From: Pithys albifrons albifrons
Taxonomy: Eukaryota; Chordata; Aves; Passeriformes; Thamnophilidae
Reading direction: 5' to 3'
Length of the DNA stretch: 64,000 nt
Assembly (NCBI RefSeq): GCF_047495875.1
Contig: NC_092459.1
Location: 8,312,965 to 8,376,964, forward strand
The translations under genes were made by a program, and so were the position numbers. Position 1 is the first letter of the stretch. The number at the start of each line of letters is the position of its first letter. Below the pieces are notes generated by a model that did no database searches, was not told where the DNA came from, and worked only from the letters and a program-made list of their open reading frames with translations. Shown here in pieces: positions 13,493-25,100 of the stretch.

Positions 13493-14342
13493 CCAAAATG
13501 CAAAGTCAGGAGGAATCTGGTGGTTTGTAAAATCCCTTATCACATTCCTAGTAAGGAGGGGTTGTGCTACCATCATCGAATTTCTCTATTTTTATTACTG
13601 TGTTCGAATTATCTGCTCAGATAGCATCTGCTCAGGCAGTAGTAGTCCAGTGCAAATTAAATGGCGGGATTAATTGCTCTGTGTCTCCTTACTCCTCCCT
13701 TCCATGTCTTTTTTTCATTCCTCTAACCTCGTGAGTTTTCCCTTTCACAGGGTCACATAATGCCGCAGATCTTATGAAGTGTGCAGCTTCCTCAGCTTGC
13801 TGATTGCCTTGGCATTTGTCACTCAGAGTCATAAGGCCTAAAGCTGTGACAGTTCAACAGGCATTTTACTCTGCCGTGTTTCCTGGCAACATTGTGGGGG
13901 AGAAACTCTGTCAAAACCATCAGTGAAATGAACTGACTTCACAGAGCTGGTAATTTTGGATTTCATTGAAATTACAGACAGAAGAGACAAGTAAAAACTG
14001 TTTCATGTGAACTTCCTGTGTATCTCAAAATATTAAATATCTGTAACTCCAGTCCAAGAATCTATTCCCCTAAGAATTGTTGCATGTCACACTTAAATCA
14101 CAACTCCATCCTCTAACCTCAAACGGGTACTGAGGGGCTCAAAATGAGACAAAAAGAGGGCAAATGGAAGTTGACAGTGACCTCCCTGAAACCTTTTACT
14201 ACTTTCCTGTTCAAGCAGCCGAGCACGTGTTGTTCATGCTGAGTGCTCCGTGGGCTCGTATTCAGTCTGGTTCTCACCTTCACACCAGGGTGATATTGAG
14301 ACAATTCCCAGCCTAGGCTAACGACTGGACTTTTCTGTCTCA
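13493..14342. other. Non-coding sequence, possible conserved element
   Basis: No gene or transposon recognised. 13630-13900 is not low-complexity and carries several homeodomain-type cores (GGATTAATTGC) as well as an RFX X-box at 13878. Conservation cannot be judged from one sequence. Confidence 0.4.
13878..13890. promoter_or_regulatory. RFX X-box-like palindrome
   Basis: GTTTCCTGGCAAC consists of half-sites GTTTCC and GGCAAC (reverse complement GTTGCC) separated by one base. This is the arrangement of X-box sites bound by RFX factors, for example in ciliary gene promoters. No nearby gene is visible to assign as target. Confidence 0.35.
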
Positions 14343-14530
14343 GGTGCAGGACTTTTCATTTCTCTTCATTGTCATTTAGGAGTTTTCTGTTGGCCCTGTC
14401 CTCAAGTTTATCACGTTCCCTCTGAACTGAATCTCTGCTACTCAGCTTTTCACTGACTTCCCCTGATTTATTACAATCCTCAAATTCCCTGAAGGCATGT
14501 TCTACCTCATTATCTCATTATGGAGTAGCA
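14343..14530 (-). mobile_element. Degraded internal CR1 fragment (probable)
   Basis: The plus strand contains 'gcaggacttttcatttctct', 'ttctgttggccctgtcctca' and 'cacgttccctctgaac' in the order expected for the reverse complement of the CR1 reverse-transcriptase region (the stretch encoding the RFNK...KVLHLG-like segment). Divergence is high and the ends are blurred. It could be another LINE of the same clade. Confidence 0.5.
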
Positions 14531-17500
14531 AACATTGAAGCTGTGTTCATGGCACCAAAGGTAAGGGATGAACAGAGGACTTCAGATTCAGAGATTCCCA
14601 TGCCAGGAAGACACATACCGCGATGTTCAGCCAGATCTTCCCTCTTTGCACACAGGCTGTGAGCCATCTCCTGTCTTTTCTCACAGATAGGCCAGTGTGA
14701 GTAAGTCATTCCAATATTTAATCATTCTCACTGTTAGGAAATTCTAACTCATTTAAGTTTGTTTAGGGAAATTTTTTCTGCCCTTTTCCAAGTGTTTCAG
14801 ATTTCAACCTAAGACCTTACTACAGTATTACATGAATTGGTATGGGAAAGCAACTTCAGATAGAGACATTTAGGATTTTTTCCCCCACTTTTTTGAAATT
14901 GATATTTGAAATTTTCTATTGGTCTGAAGATGGGAAGGAATTTTTAAAAAGTCTGCTTATGTTTTTACATTTTATTTGCAATTCTTGAAATTTTACATTT
15001 AAAAAAAATTAGGCCCATTCCACCGTTCATCATGTAGATCACACCTAGACAGCAAAAAACTTTTCCAGCTGTGTTTTACAGATCTATATGAATTTCAAAC
15101 AGTGATAATTGTACAGAAGGAAGTTGTCTGAGTCTGGTACACACGAGAGATGGCAAATGTGAAATCTTTGGGAACTGCTTCAACAAGTTAATGAGTTCTC
15201 AGCCTGCTCTAGATTTCATGTATTGCTTCTCAAAAGATCTTAGATTCAGAGTTGTGGAGCATGGTGTGGTGCTAATAAATGCCAACTCAATATTGCTCTC
15301 TCTTCCTACAAAGAAATCTGGTTGTAGTGAGTTTAAAAAGCACAGTTGTGGAGATTTGCTTGCATACTGACTTAAGAAAGAGAAATTATGACCTGTTTGG
15401 GTTACTGTTGTTAAATGCTTGTTTTTTCTCTCTTCATGTATTTATTTTCCATGTATTTTCACTGCATCTGGAATTGGTACTAAACTTTGATGAGAAAGTC
15501 AGAAAAGTGAGAAGGTAGGAATGGTAAAACACTGCAATATAGATTTCCCATATATGTTCCAGCTGCTCTGTACTTCTCTAGTGACACACAGCAGCCTTAA
15601 ATCAGTTAATCCAGTTTTATAGCTGTCTTGTATCACTTGGGTAATATAAACCCACTGGAGAATATTGGTGAATCTGGTTCTGAGAGAACACTCTTGGACA
15701 ACTTTGACTTTTATTTTTACCTATGTAAGTCAGCAAAAATAATTCTTTTGACATCAGTGAAGTAGTACCTTGTATGTGCATGAGGAAGCTAGAGCACACT
15801 TCTGGAAAAAAAGTCTTGTATGGCTTTAGAATGAGATTTTGGACCTCTGAATGCAGTTCCTCATTATCACAATCTTTTCATGAGAACTTCTGCAAGAAAT
15901 CATCTTCCTGATCATGACATGTAAAATGGCTGGTGAATTTTTTTCTTTCATCCTTTGTATGTCCCATTTACTTGCATTAAACACTAACCTATAGCAACTG
16001 CTCCCTGCATGTCTCTGAAAACCACCCAGCACAAAACAGCCCTAATTTGTGATGAATTTGTAAAGAAAAATGTTAACTTTCCTTAATTCATTCTCATGCA
16101 GTTTGTCTTTTTCCTCGTTACTACTTTAAAAAGTTTGACTAGAGCTGTTCTTATTTCCTCCAACATTTTGGTAGCATTTTCTATTCTACCAGCCAAAGAA
16201 ACTGAACCTCTGATAGAATCCTGGAACTGCGCAACACCTTGTTTTTTTGCCAAAATATTTTCAAGGTGTTGCACAGTGGTGAAAAGTAAATTTTGAAAAT
16301 TGTTTTTCCCCTCACTGCTAAAACTCATCCATTACCAACAAAAACATTGCTCATGTCTCAGGCACTCTCTGCCTTAAAGACTATTTTATGAAGAAAAAAA
16401 AGCAGAAGGCAACACTCTGCATAATTCCTCACAGTCCCCTGCCAGCATCTACCTCATCAGTGGAATTAAGTCTGAGAGATATTGTTAAATCCTTATTTCA
16501 TCATTTTGAGACTTGGATCCAATTTAGTCTCCTTTTCCATGTACTTCCAGGTCCATTGGGATTACTTCAGCATCAATTTAAAAAAAAAATGATAAGAGGC
16601 AGGAAAAAAAATCCCTAAATCCACCTATTAATGTGGGAGGTCTTAGCTTCTCCAGAAGGGCTCTGAGATGCTGAATAATGTTGAACATGCTCTTTTGGAC
16701 ACAAATTTTGGCAATTTGTCATCACTAAAGGGCAACATGGGCTCCTGAGCTGTGTATATTCTGTAAGTGTTTGAGAAGGGATGATTGTTAAAATACTCAG
16801 TGTCAGTTCAAGCCTACATGTACAGTAGAATAAGAAGATGCTTTCCACTCCCCTGTCCAGTTTGGGTATGATGGTGTTTGTGAGCAAAGGTGAAGAGCTA
16901 CCTTGTTCTCTCATTTGTTTAGAAAGTGCTGCTCGATGGCCATGTGGGCTCATATTTCTTTCCAAAATTTCCAGTTGCACTATATGCCTTCAGCCAGGTA
17001 TGAGTCCAAGATGTGTACATAACATTTCTATTCATTTTTTGTCACCCCCTCTAACTACTCATTTAAGAATCACATTTTTGATTGATTGCACTAGCTCCGC
17101 TTGCCTAGTTCTCTTTTATAAAATATTCCACTTTGTTCTGTTGTTTATTCCCAAGCCATCTATGAACTGACTCACCTGTTGGATGCTGAAAAGTCTGAGT
17201 TGATGATGAAAGCCAGTTCTGCAAAGCTGTTCAAAAGAGGCAAATTACATGGCCATTATAAGTCAGTTGCATGAAAATCCTTGGGTAAACATCATGTAAG
17301 TCAATGAACAGAGCTCCAAGTTGGCACATTTTCCTTTTAGGTAATGGATAACCCTGCATACAACTACTTGAGTTTTCCCTCTGAACTAATAATGAGGAGG
17401 AAGCAAAGATCATATTTGGATTTAGTACAGCCAAGTGTGAGGGCAAGAGTTTTATTAAAGGAGTTCAAACAAAAGGGCAGGCATGACCAAGATGTTATGC

Positions 17501-18947
17501 CTAAGGATTTAAATTTAGTTTCCTGTATAAGTATGCAATGTCTGCCAAGAGACAAATTGTTTCCAGGGTAACACTTGAAAAGAGTGATCATATATCCCTT
17601 AGAGTCAGGCTGTTGAACATTTGTAGAGCAGGACGCCACCAGGACTTTGTGTGTGCTTCAAGTTTTATGCAGGAACTGTGCTAAGTGAGGTTGTGCTGGA
17701 GGGACTGTCATTCCCAGTACCCTTTCTTTCTACTGTCATTTTCCCGGAGAAAGGCCACCAGCAAAGAATTTCCACCCAGAAATATATTGCTGTAGCTACG
17801 TCAGTGAAAATGCAAATGACTGTATAAAAGCACTAAGGAGTATCTGATTTCTAATCACTGAAGCTATGACTAGGATAAAAGGAGTCCCTTACTGATTCCC
17901 TATATGATAACAAGTACAATAAACATCATATTATTACATTAGTTTTGAAACTAATGTTGACATGATAAACTCAGGGAGGGTCTCAGATCAGTCTTGATGG
18001 TGACTAGTTTAATTTCTAATACAACCTGATCTTCAATGTTTAAAACACTGTACTGACAGCTTCACATTCATTTTCTGGAAACTTGAAAATAAATGTTAAA
18101 ATAGCTTTGCTCTCAAAGTATATCCTACTTTTTATCTGGGGTCAGAGTTGAGGTAATTGAGATATTTCCTGATCTTTTCTTCTTCTTTTTTATAGTTTAA
18201 AAAAATAAGGAATTTGAAATCACTTTGTGTTGACTTGATTAGAGATATTCCTTCCCAGTTTTTTAGTGAACCGCAAAGTTACATGTGTTTAATTTAATTT
18301 TATGTTTTGCTCACACCTTTATATTTTCTTTTTTTTTAACTAAAGCTATTTATCAAAATGAAACATAATTTTGACTAAACTTCTCATTCTGAAAATATCA
18401 AAATTGAGTCTTTTTATAGTTAAAAATAAACCAAATTCATTTTCCAGAATTAGCAACAATTAGGTAATACTTTGGTTTATCAAATTTGGATTTTCTTAGC
18501 AAAAAGAAAAGAAAAAGATGGTATTTTATTTTATTGACCTGGAACTAGCTAGAAAGTGGCACAATCTGAGTGAAAAAGTTGGAGTATAAGAAAGGAGATT
18601 GCCAGGGCCTTGAACTGTGTTGCAGAAATCCTGATGTAAACTCACCAATATCAATTTTCAGGGTTGCACCTTTTTCTTCTGTTAATGTAGAATCATTTCT
18701 CTCTTGGGTATCTGGACGACCAGTGTGCAGCTTTTGACTGCCAGCTCGTGCTTTTCTGTTCAGTGGAACATACTTCTTTCTTCCTTCCAAGGTTGGTTTA
18801 GACTTTATTGAGAGAAACTTTTGAACCTTCTAGTCCGAGCTGTAATACCCAAGATCATGCTCTCATGTAAATACTGAGATAACTTCTGCTCTGGTGAGTA
18901 GAAGTGTTTAAAGGGCATAGTTGGCTTAAAACTCCCTCCTTTCTCAG
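14531..18947. other. Non-coding sequence
   Basis: No gene or transposon recognised. Open frames up to 121 codons occur on both strands and overlap each other, as chance frames do. A CRE/octamer/TATA row at 17797-17830 is listed separately. Confidence 0.5.
17797..17830 (+). promoter_or_regulatory. Promoter-like row: CRE half, octamer, TATA
   Basis: TACGTCA (17797-17803), a perfect octamer ATGCAAAT (17810-17817) and a consensus TATAAAAG (17823-17830) lie within 34 bp. The order and spacing resemble a compact RNA polymerase II promoter that would start near 17850-17860. The first ATG downstream opens only a nine-codon frame, so any transcript would be non-coding or need splicing. It may be coincidence in AT-rich DNA. 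Confidence 0.25.
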
Positions 18948-18960
18948 GCATTAGGTTGAG

Positions 18961-19083
18961 AGACTGGGACGTGGGGGAAGGAGGGTTTAATTGTTTGTAG
19001 TTTTACGTCAGGAAGTCTAGCAGAAGCCACTGCAACATCTCATAAAACATTTCGCAGCTGCGTGCAGACCTCAGGGTGCACAG
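18961..19083 (+). promoter_or_regulatory. Candidate promoter/5' UTR with CRE
   Basis: TTACGTCA at 19003-19010 is a CRE/ATF-type site 74 bp before the ATG at 19084. The 10-bp palindrome CGCAGCTGCG, containing an E-box, lies at 19053-19062. Nine CpG dinucleotides fall in 18961-19161, clearly above the surrounding sequence. No TATA box is visible. A good acceptor-like site (CCCTCCTTTCTCAG, ending 18947) means the segment could instead be part of an internal exon. Confidence 0.3.
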
Positions 19084-19161
19084 ATGCGTATGTATTGTAT
19101 TTCCTTGGAAAGGCCACAAGCTGAACGTTTCGATTTTGACACTCGACGGCATCCAGCAAAG
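19084..19161 (+). CDS. Candidate first coding exon, gene unknown
   Basis: An ATG at 19084 opens 26 codons (MRMYCISLERPQAERFDFDT, then six more residues) and runs in phase 0 into AAG|GTGAGG, a strong 5' splice donor at 19162. In-frame stops at 18988 and 19018 lie upstream, so if coding, this Met is the natural start and the preceding bases are 5' UTR. Without splicing the frame continues only 21 codons. The peptide is rich in charged and aromatic residues, unlike nearby chance frames, and lies in a local CpG cluster. I do not recognise the gene. It could be an alternative first exon of a gene whose remaining exons are outside the window, or a chance combination. Confidence 0.3.
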
Positions 19162-22100
19162 GTGAGGACTGCTACTTGTGCTTTAGGTTTTAAAATTAAA
19201 ACCGTGTGTGTTGTAGTGCTCACATGACATGTATAAATGTATAAATGAGGGCCATTAAGTAAATGCGTTTACACATCATTTAAATGAAACAACACATCTA
19301 ACCAGATGGATTCCTAAAACCAGTCATTGTGTACTGTTATTTCCATAACTATTGGCCTTTCTGGTATACCCTCACTTCTCTGGTATGTTTATCACTTTGA
19401 TTTCAGCTTCCAAGTTGGGGCCAAGACCTTGCTTTTCTGTGTTTTTTGTGAAGACCTTAACAATATTATGTGCAACCAGGAGTGGGATTTTTCTCACCTA
19501 AGTTTAGCCATCAAATACATGCATCTCTTTTGAGCTTGCTTTTTGGGCATCCTCATTAGCCATGGAAAGAGAAAAGGTTTTTCAGAGGTCAGTTTAACAC
19601 AACCAAAGATATATATGTAGGACACAGATCCACATAGTACTCTAGTTGTGCCTGTTTTGTGCTTTATTGCGTATTATAAAGGGGATCTAGACAACTAACT
19701 TACTAACTTGGAGAAAGTGCCAACTTTTTCATGTAGACAGACAGTGAGATCAAATGAAGCTTTTAAAATAATAGCAAGGAACTAAAAGGAACACAGAAAG
19801 ATAGAAAAGGGACAACATTCAGGAACTTTTAGGAGACACTGAAAGCTGTTACCACATCTCTGCATACAGCAGTTTCTACAGCATTTTGTTCAACTTTCCA
19901 TGAGAAGGTCTGTCAACAGTGCTGCATTTTATTATGGTTTCCAGGATGGTTGCCCAATTTAAAACAGGAAAACCAGGTCTCAAATCTTGACATGCATGTA
20001 GGAGGAGTCCAGAAGTCAAAATCTAGCTACATCTGCAACAGCTGGATAAAACTACCAAACAAAAATAGACTATTAATTGGTCTACAATCCCTCTTTCAAG
20101 TCAGACCTAAAGCATGCTACTAGTGTGCAGTATAAACTCTTGTTTTCTAGTTTTTGTTGTCTTTATTCTTGAAAACTGTCTAAGTATTTCATGCAAATAT
20201 CATCCTCCACCCAGGTAGTCTGAGCCTATATGAAGTTGTCAAAACACATCTTTGTTTCTGTTATGCTTTCTTTCCCTCCACAAATGGTAAGAGAAAAATA
20301 ATAGTAATAATGCCAGCTTTTTCGCAGGTTTTTTTTTTTCCCTTGGATTTCAAAGTGCTCTACAAAGGTCAATATCATTATTCCTCATTTTTCATATGTG
20401 GAAATTGAAGCATTTAACAGTAAAGTGACATCCAAATATAGAACCTGAATTTTAGTTTCCAGTTAAAAACAGAAGTTAATGGTTTTTCAGTACCATTTCC
20501 AGAAGCCAAAGTGGTTCTTAAGGAGTCCCAGTATGCTGTCAGTGGTGCATTTAGGAGTTCTGGCACAAAGAAAGAGAATTCAGGAAGTATTGTACATTAT
20601 TGTGACCCATTTTACTGTCATAGTCCTGGCTCTTTGACACTTGAGTATTCCAGACAGCTGCACAGCAAAGTGTCGCAACTTCTGGACTGTTTATAGTTAT
20701 TTTTTCATGATGATAAAGTGAAAGCTGAATAATTGTGATAGAACAGGATATGTGTTCATGTTTACATGCAATGTGTGTAACATAGGTGTATAACCATGTG
20801 CTATGTGTGGTTGTCTGGCTGTGGTCTGAGCTGCATCTGTTAGCAATGAAAAATATGTGTTTTCTCACAGACATAAAATTCTGGGCCATTTAAAGGTGAA
20901 TATTTTCATTAGATCTATCCCTATCCTGCAATTTATAATCAGTGGAACTAGTGTGCAGTGCACTAAAACCATAAAAAAGATAGAAAATAATCATGAAGGG
21001 AGAAGTTTGTAATGTTTGCCAGATGAAAATCCAGAGTTTACATGCTTGGAATTTAGATTGGTGACCCCTGTTTCTTTCTCCAATAACACAAGAAGGAAGA
21101 AGATAATAAGCTCATGTATTGGAGGAAAAGGAGTCAGCAGTGTAATGGATCATAGTTCTATTAAAGTGTGTGGACAAGATTTTTTAATTAATGGCTACGT
21201 TTATGCACATCTTACACATGTGCTGTGGAACACAGCAAGGGGACTGGGTTAGGATAGGGAAAGGAAGTGTTGGAAGGTATGTCAGAGGACAGATGTGAAA
21301 AGGTAAGGAAAGGTAGCAAAATAATACCAAGCAGTCATCCATCTGTGAAAAGAGAAAAATCTTAAATGAATCTTAAATCTTAATATGAACTTTCTAGCCT
21401 TTAAATATGCCATATATAATATACCACTTTGTACTTCCTGTTTATGTTTTGTCTATTTTATGGCCTCAGGAGTGTCAGTAAACATAAAAATGGAAATGCT
21501 CTGCTGGAAATTTTTCTGCCCTTTCTATGTGATATGAATCCTGAAATATTAATTTCTTCTGCTTTTTATTCCTATTAGGATTGCAGAACATTTACAGCTC
21601 TTGATGGCACTTCCCAGGACACTCTGGCTATATCCATATGAATGAGACCACAGATCATTCTCTGGCTCTGACATCAGTGGCATAGAGTCCTTCAGTCTGC
21701 AGAGGCTTCAGAGAACCACAACCACACTGACTCTGAGGAATCACCCCTGGCCCATTCATCCCATTCATACTTCCAAACAGTGCTCAGGAAGTGCTTATGG
21801 AAATTTGAATAGTAGATACTTTTATTTATTTACTTAATACATGTACTCTGGTTTGCTCTAACTATTACCTGTACTGCAAATATTCACAGACACTCAGTTG
21901 TTTAAACAGGAAGAAAGAGTAGTGAAAAAATGTCTATTATTTAGAGAAACTACGTGTTCTTGTTCATGATAGTGAGATAACGATGATGGTAACATGGTTA
22001 TTTTCAAAATCGGGTCCAACTATATCTTGGCAGTAAGATACAAATTTAAAGGAGATTATCAGTTGTCATTCTTAGCACTACTTCTGTGCCTTTAGGTATA

Positions 22101-25100
22101 GATCTGGAGACTTAGGAGCTCTATATCCAGTGCAGAATTTTCTCTAATGATTCATCTAGATTGACTCTCCAATGTGATGTTTCTTCTTATTTACGAAATG
22201 AGCAGCTTTTTTTCAAAAATCACTATGCAAGACTAATGAAATTACAATGTTGAATTTTTAAAATATGAGTTTTAGACATCAAGGTAAGCAAAACAGACTG
22301 TTTTCATTAAATAGTGATCGCTAATTGTGAAGTCTTCTAGTGTTGGAACCTGCCTCCCCTCTTCCCTCCAGGATGTATGTGATGAACAATTAAACCAATT
22401 TCTTTTGAAATTGGTGGAAGAATTTACACTGATTTGGTTGCATTTCATATAAATCTCTATTATCAATCTTTCTGGTACATGCTGAAAGGTAAAAATAGTG
22501 ACAGAGAGTCGGAAGTATAAAGCTCCCCAGTATTCATGCAGACACAGGAGCTTCTGAATGAGTGTTTGATCCTGACCTGAGCTCTGACCTGAAGCACAAA
22601 ACTTGAAGCTTTTACATCCAAAGCGCCTGTACACATAGTGCCTTCTGGAGTTATTCCAGAAGTGTCTAGAGCTTCCTCTTGTCCCAGGACATATTGCCTT
22701 TCTCTTTTGGCAGCAGGCCATGAAAATGTGCAGGTAGAAACAAAACAGAAAGTTTCTAGCCCATGGCATATTATGTTAAGAGAATCTATTGTATTGACAT
22801 ATGGGTAACTAGAGATGAATGAACTAGTTCACTCCAAATAACAACCAGCCCCAACCTTTGCCCACTCAGAAAGTGACCCTAACCCAAATATTTTTCCAAT
22901 TTGGATTGGTTCATAGAGATCAGCTGCCAGGTCTGTCAGCTGGTAGCCAGACATCAGAACAGACATAACTAATTAGGATATGGTCCCTCATCTAGAAATT
23001 AAACACATTTTTTGTGCTCCTTGCATATTCTTATAGTTCCAGCTTGTGTTAAAACCTCCTGGACTGAAAGCAACATCTTCAGAATCAAAGCAAGTGGAAA
23101 AGTAGCTTTTCCCCAGAGAAACCTATCAGAGTTGAATTTATCTTTAATGGATATTTTTTCCCTTAAAAAAGTTCAGTCTGCAAAGTTACTGGCAACCTAT
23201 CAGAGAACATCTGATTGAGTTTCAGAGCAACTTATTCATCAGTTCTTTTAGTCAAACTTAGCCCACCTATTACTAACATTTCTCCAACAATCATATGAGT
23301 TTGTCACTCATGCTATGAGGGTAAGTATTACAATACAAATGCTCTGAAAATGTGCAGAAGTTGTAACTTTTGTGAGGTGCAGTGTATTCCTATGGTTAGG
23401 ACTCGTGAGGTCATCATGGAATAGGAACAGCCCATATGACTGAGAAAACTAACTGAGCAGATAATTTGGACCTTTGCTAAACAGCATGTTGATTGCAAGA
23501 GATGTATGAAGCTTCCACATCTGTCTGAAAATGTTGGTGCCTATGTTATGTCTTCTTCTGCATGTGTTATAATTGAAGATTGTGAGGGCCTTTGTTTTAC
23601 CACTTATTATTTTCTGACCAGATTTCAATCTGGTTCCACAGTGGTCAGACGATGTGCTAATGTATTCTAGTCAGAGCATATTTACCCTGTACTTTGCTGC
23701 CAGGAGTGTTCAAAATCTGGAGAAAAGCTAATATAATGGAGGCCAGGATCTCAGTTTCAAACCCAGGATTAAATATGCTTCTGGCTAAAGAGGCCATAGG
23801 GCAACTTTTTGAAAGGGAGAGCATAAACTCACATGTTTGATATTTGTCAGCAAATAATAGGAAAAAACCCTGAAATATAACATTTCAGAGAAACCAAGCA
23901 TCATGTACTCTATTTCTTTTCATCACAGATGTTCATCCTGAGAAACAGTTTTAAATAAACTTTTTCTAAGTATGGCCAGAAATTATTTAGCCATTCTGCA
24001 TTCAATGAAGTACCTCTGTACTGAGTAGGATGGTACTGCTAGTTGTCTGCACAATGTTTTTTAATGTCACACTGTGGAATGATTTTGTACAAATGATAGT
24101 TTTAAATAACTGAAACAGAAAATATATTTCCACATTCTCTGTGTCAAAACTTTAAGACAACTGGAATGGATTTTTCTAGAAACCCTGCTTTCTGATAACC
24201 CATGCCTATTTCTTTAATATTTTTTGTGCAATTTCAGTTCAAACTTCTTACTGACTCAGTCATTGTTTGCAAAAGAAACGGCCTGCTGTCGAATCTCACT
24301 CCTTAAGCATTCAATGGCATAATAGTCAGGATTTATTTGGCATAGTGAAACTCAAAAACATCTGTGCCAGAAGGCACAGTAGCCACAAGAGCTGAATGGG
24401 TGGAATTCTCACTGTCATTTAAAAATTTTCTATATTTTTTAGGATTAACAATTCTTAGGACCATCTTATAAAGATTTATCTCAACTCTGAGAATTGGAAG
24501 ATGATACTGTCTTCATCTGCTTCAGCCATGTACTCAGACATCTGCATTCCAATGCCTGCATGCTTTTGTGGATGCCTAACTTGCTGTTACCCAGCTGTTG
24601 GTCCAGATGGGTGAGGTCTCATATGATGTGGCAGCAAGTAGGTCAGGTACCCTACAGCATTTCAAAAGGCACAAGAATCTTGAGTTTAGGCATCTGAGTC
24701 TGTCTCCGGCCTGTAGTAAGCTGGATCACTTGTTGTGCTCCTTTGACTTTATTTACTGCATCCTCATGAACCACTTAGGGAGCTTAGGCACCTGGCTCAT
24801 GTAAAACATGACTATGTGTAGAGACTTAAATTAAAGACTCTGAATTTCTTGCTACGTTTTGCCCTTACTCTGTTTAATCTTTTGGTCTTGAATGTAAGAG
24901 GCAGACATTTCCATACATCTCTTCACCCCAGCCTAAGACCAGGGGGTGACTTGTGTCCCCTCTTGAAGGTCTGGTACAATTACATGACGTGACACGACCC
25001 CTTGTCAAAATACTTTTTCCCCAGAACTTTCATGAAAACCTTAAGGCTTGTAAACACAAGGTTTTGCTGTCTGTTCATGCTTCCCACAGACAGGATTGGG

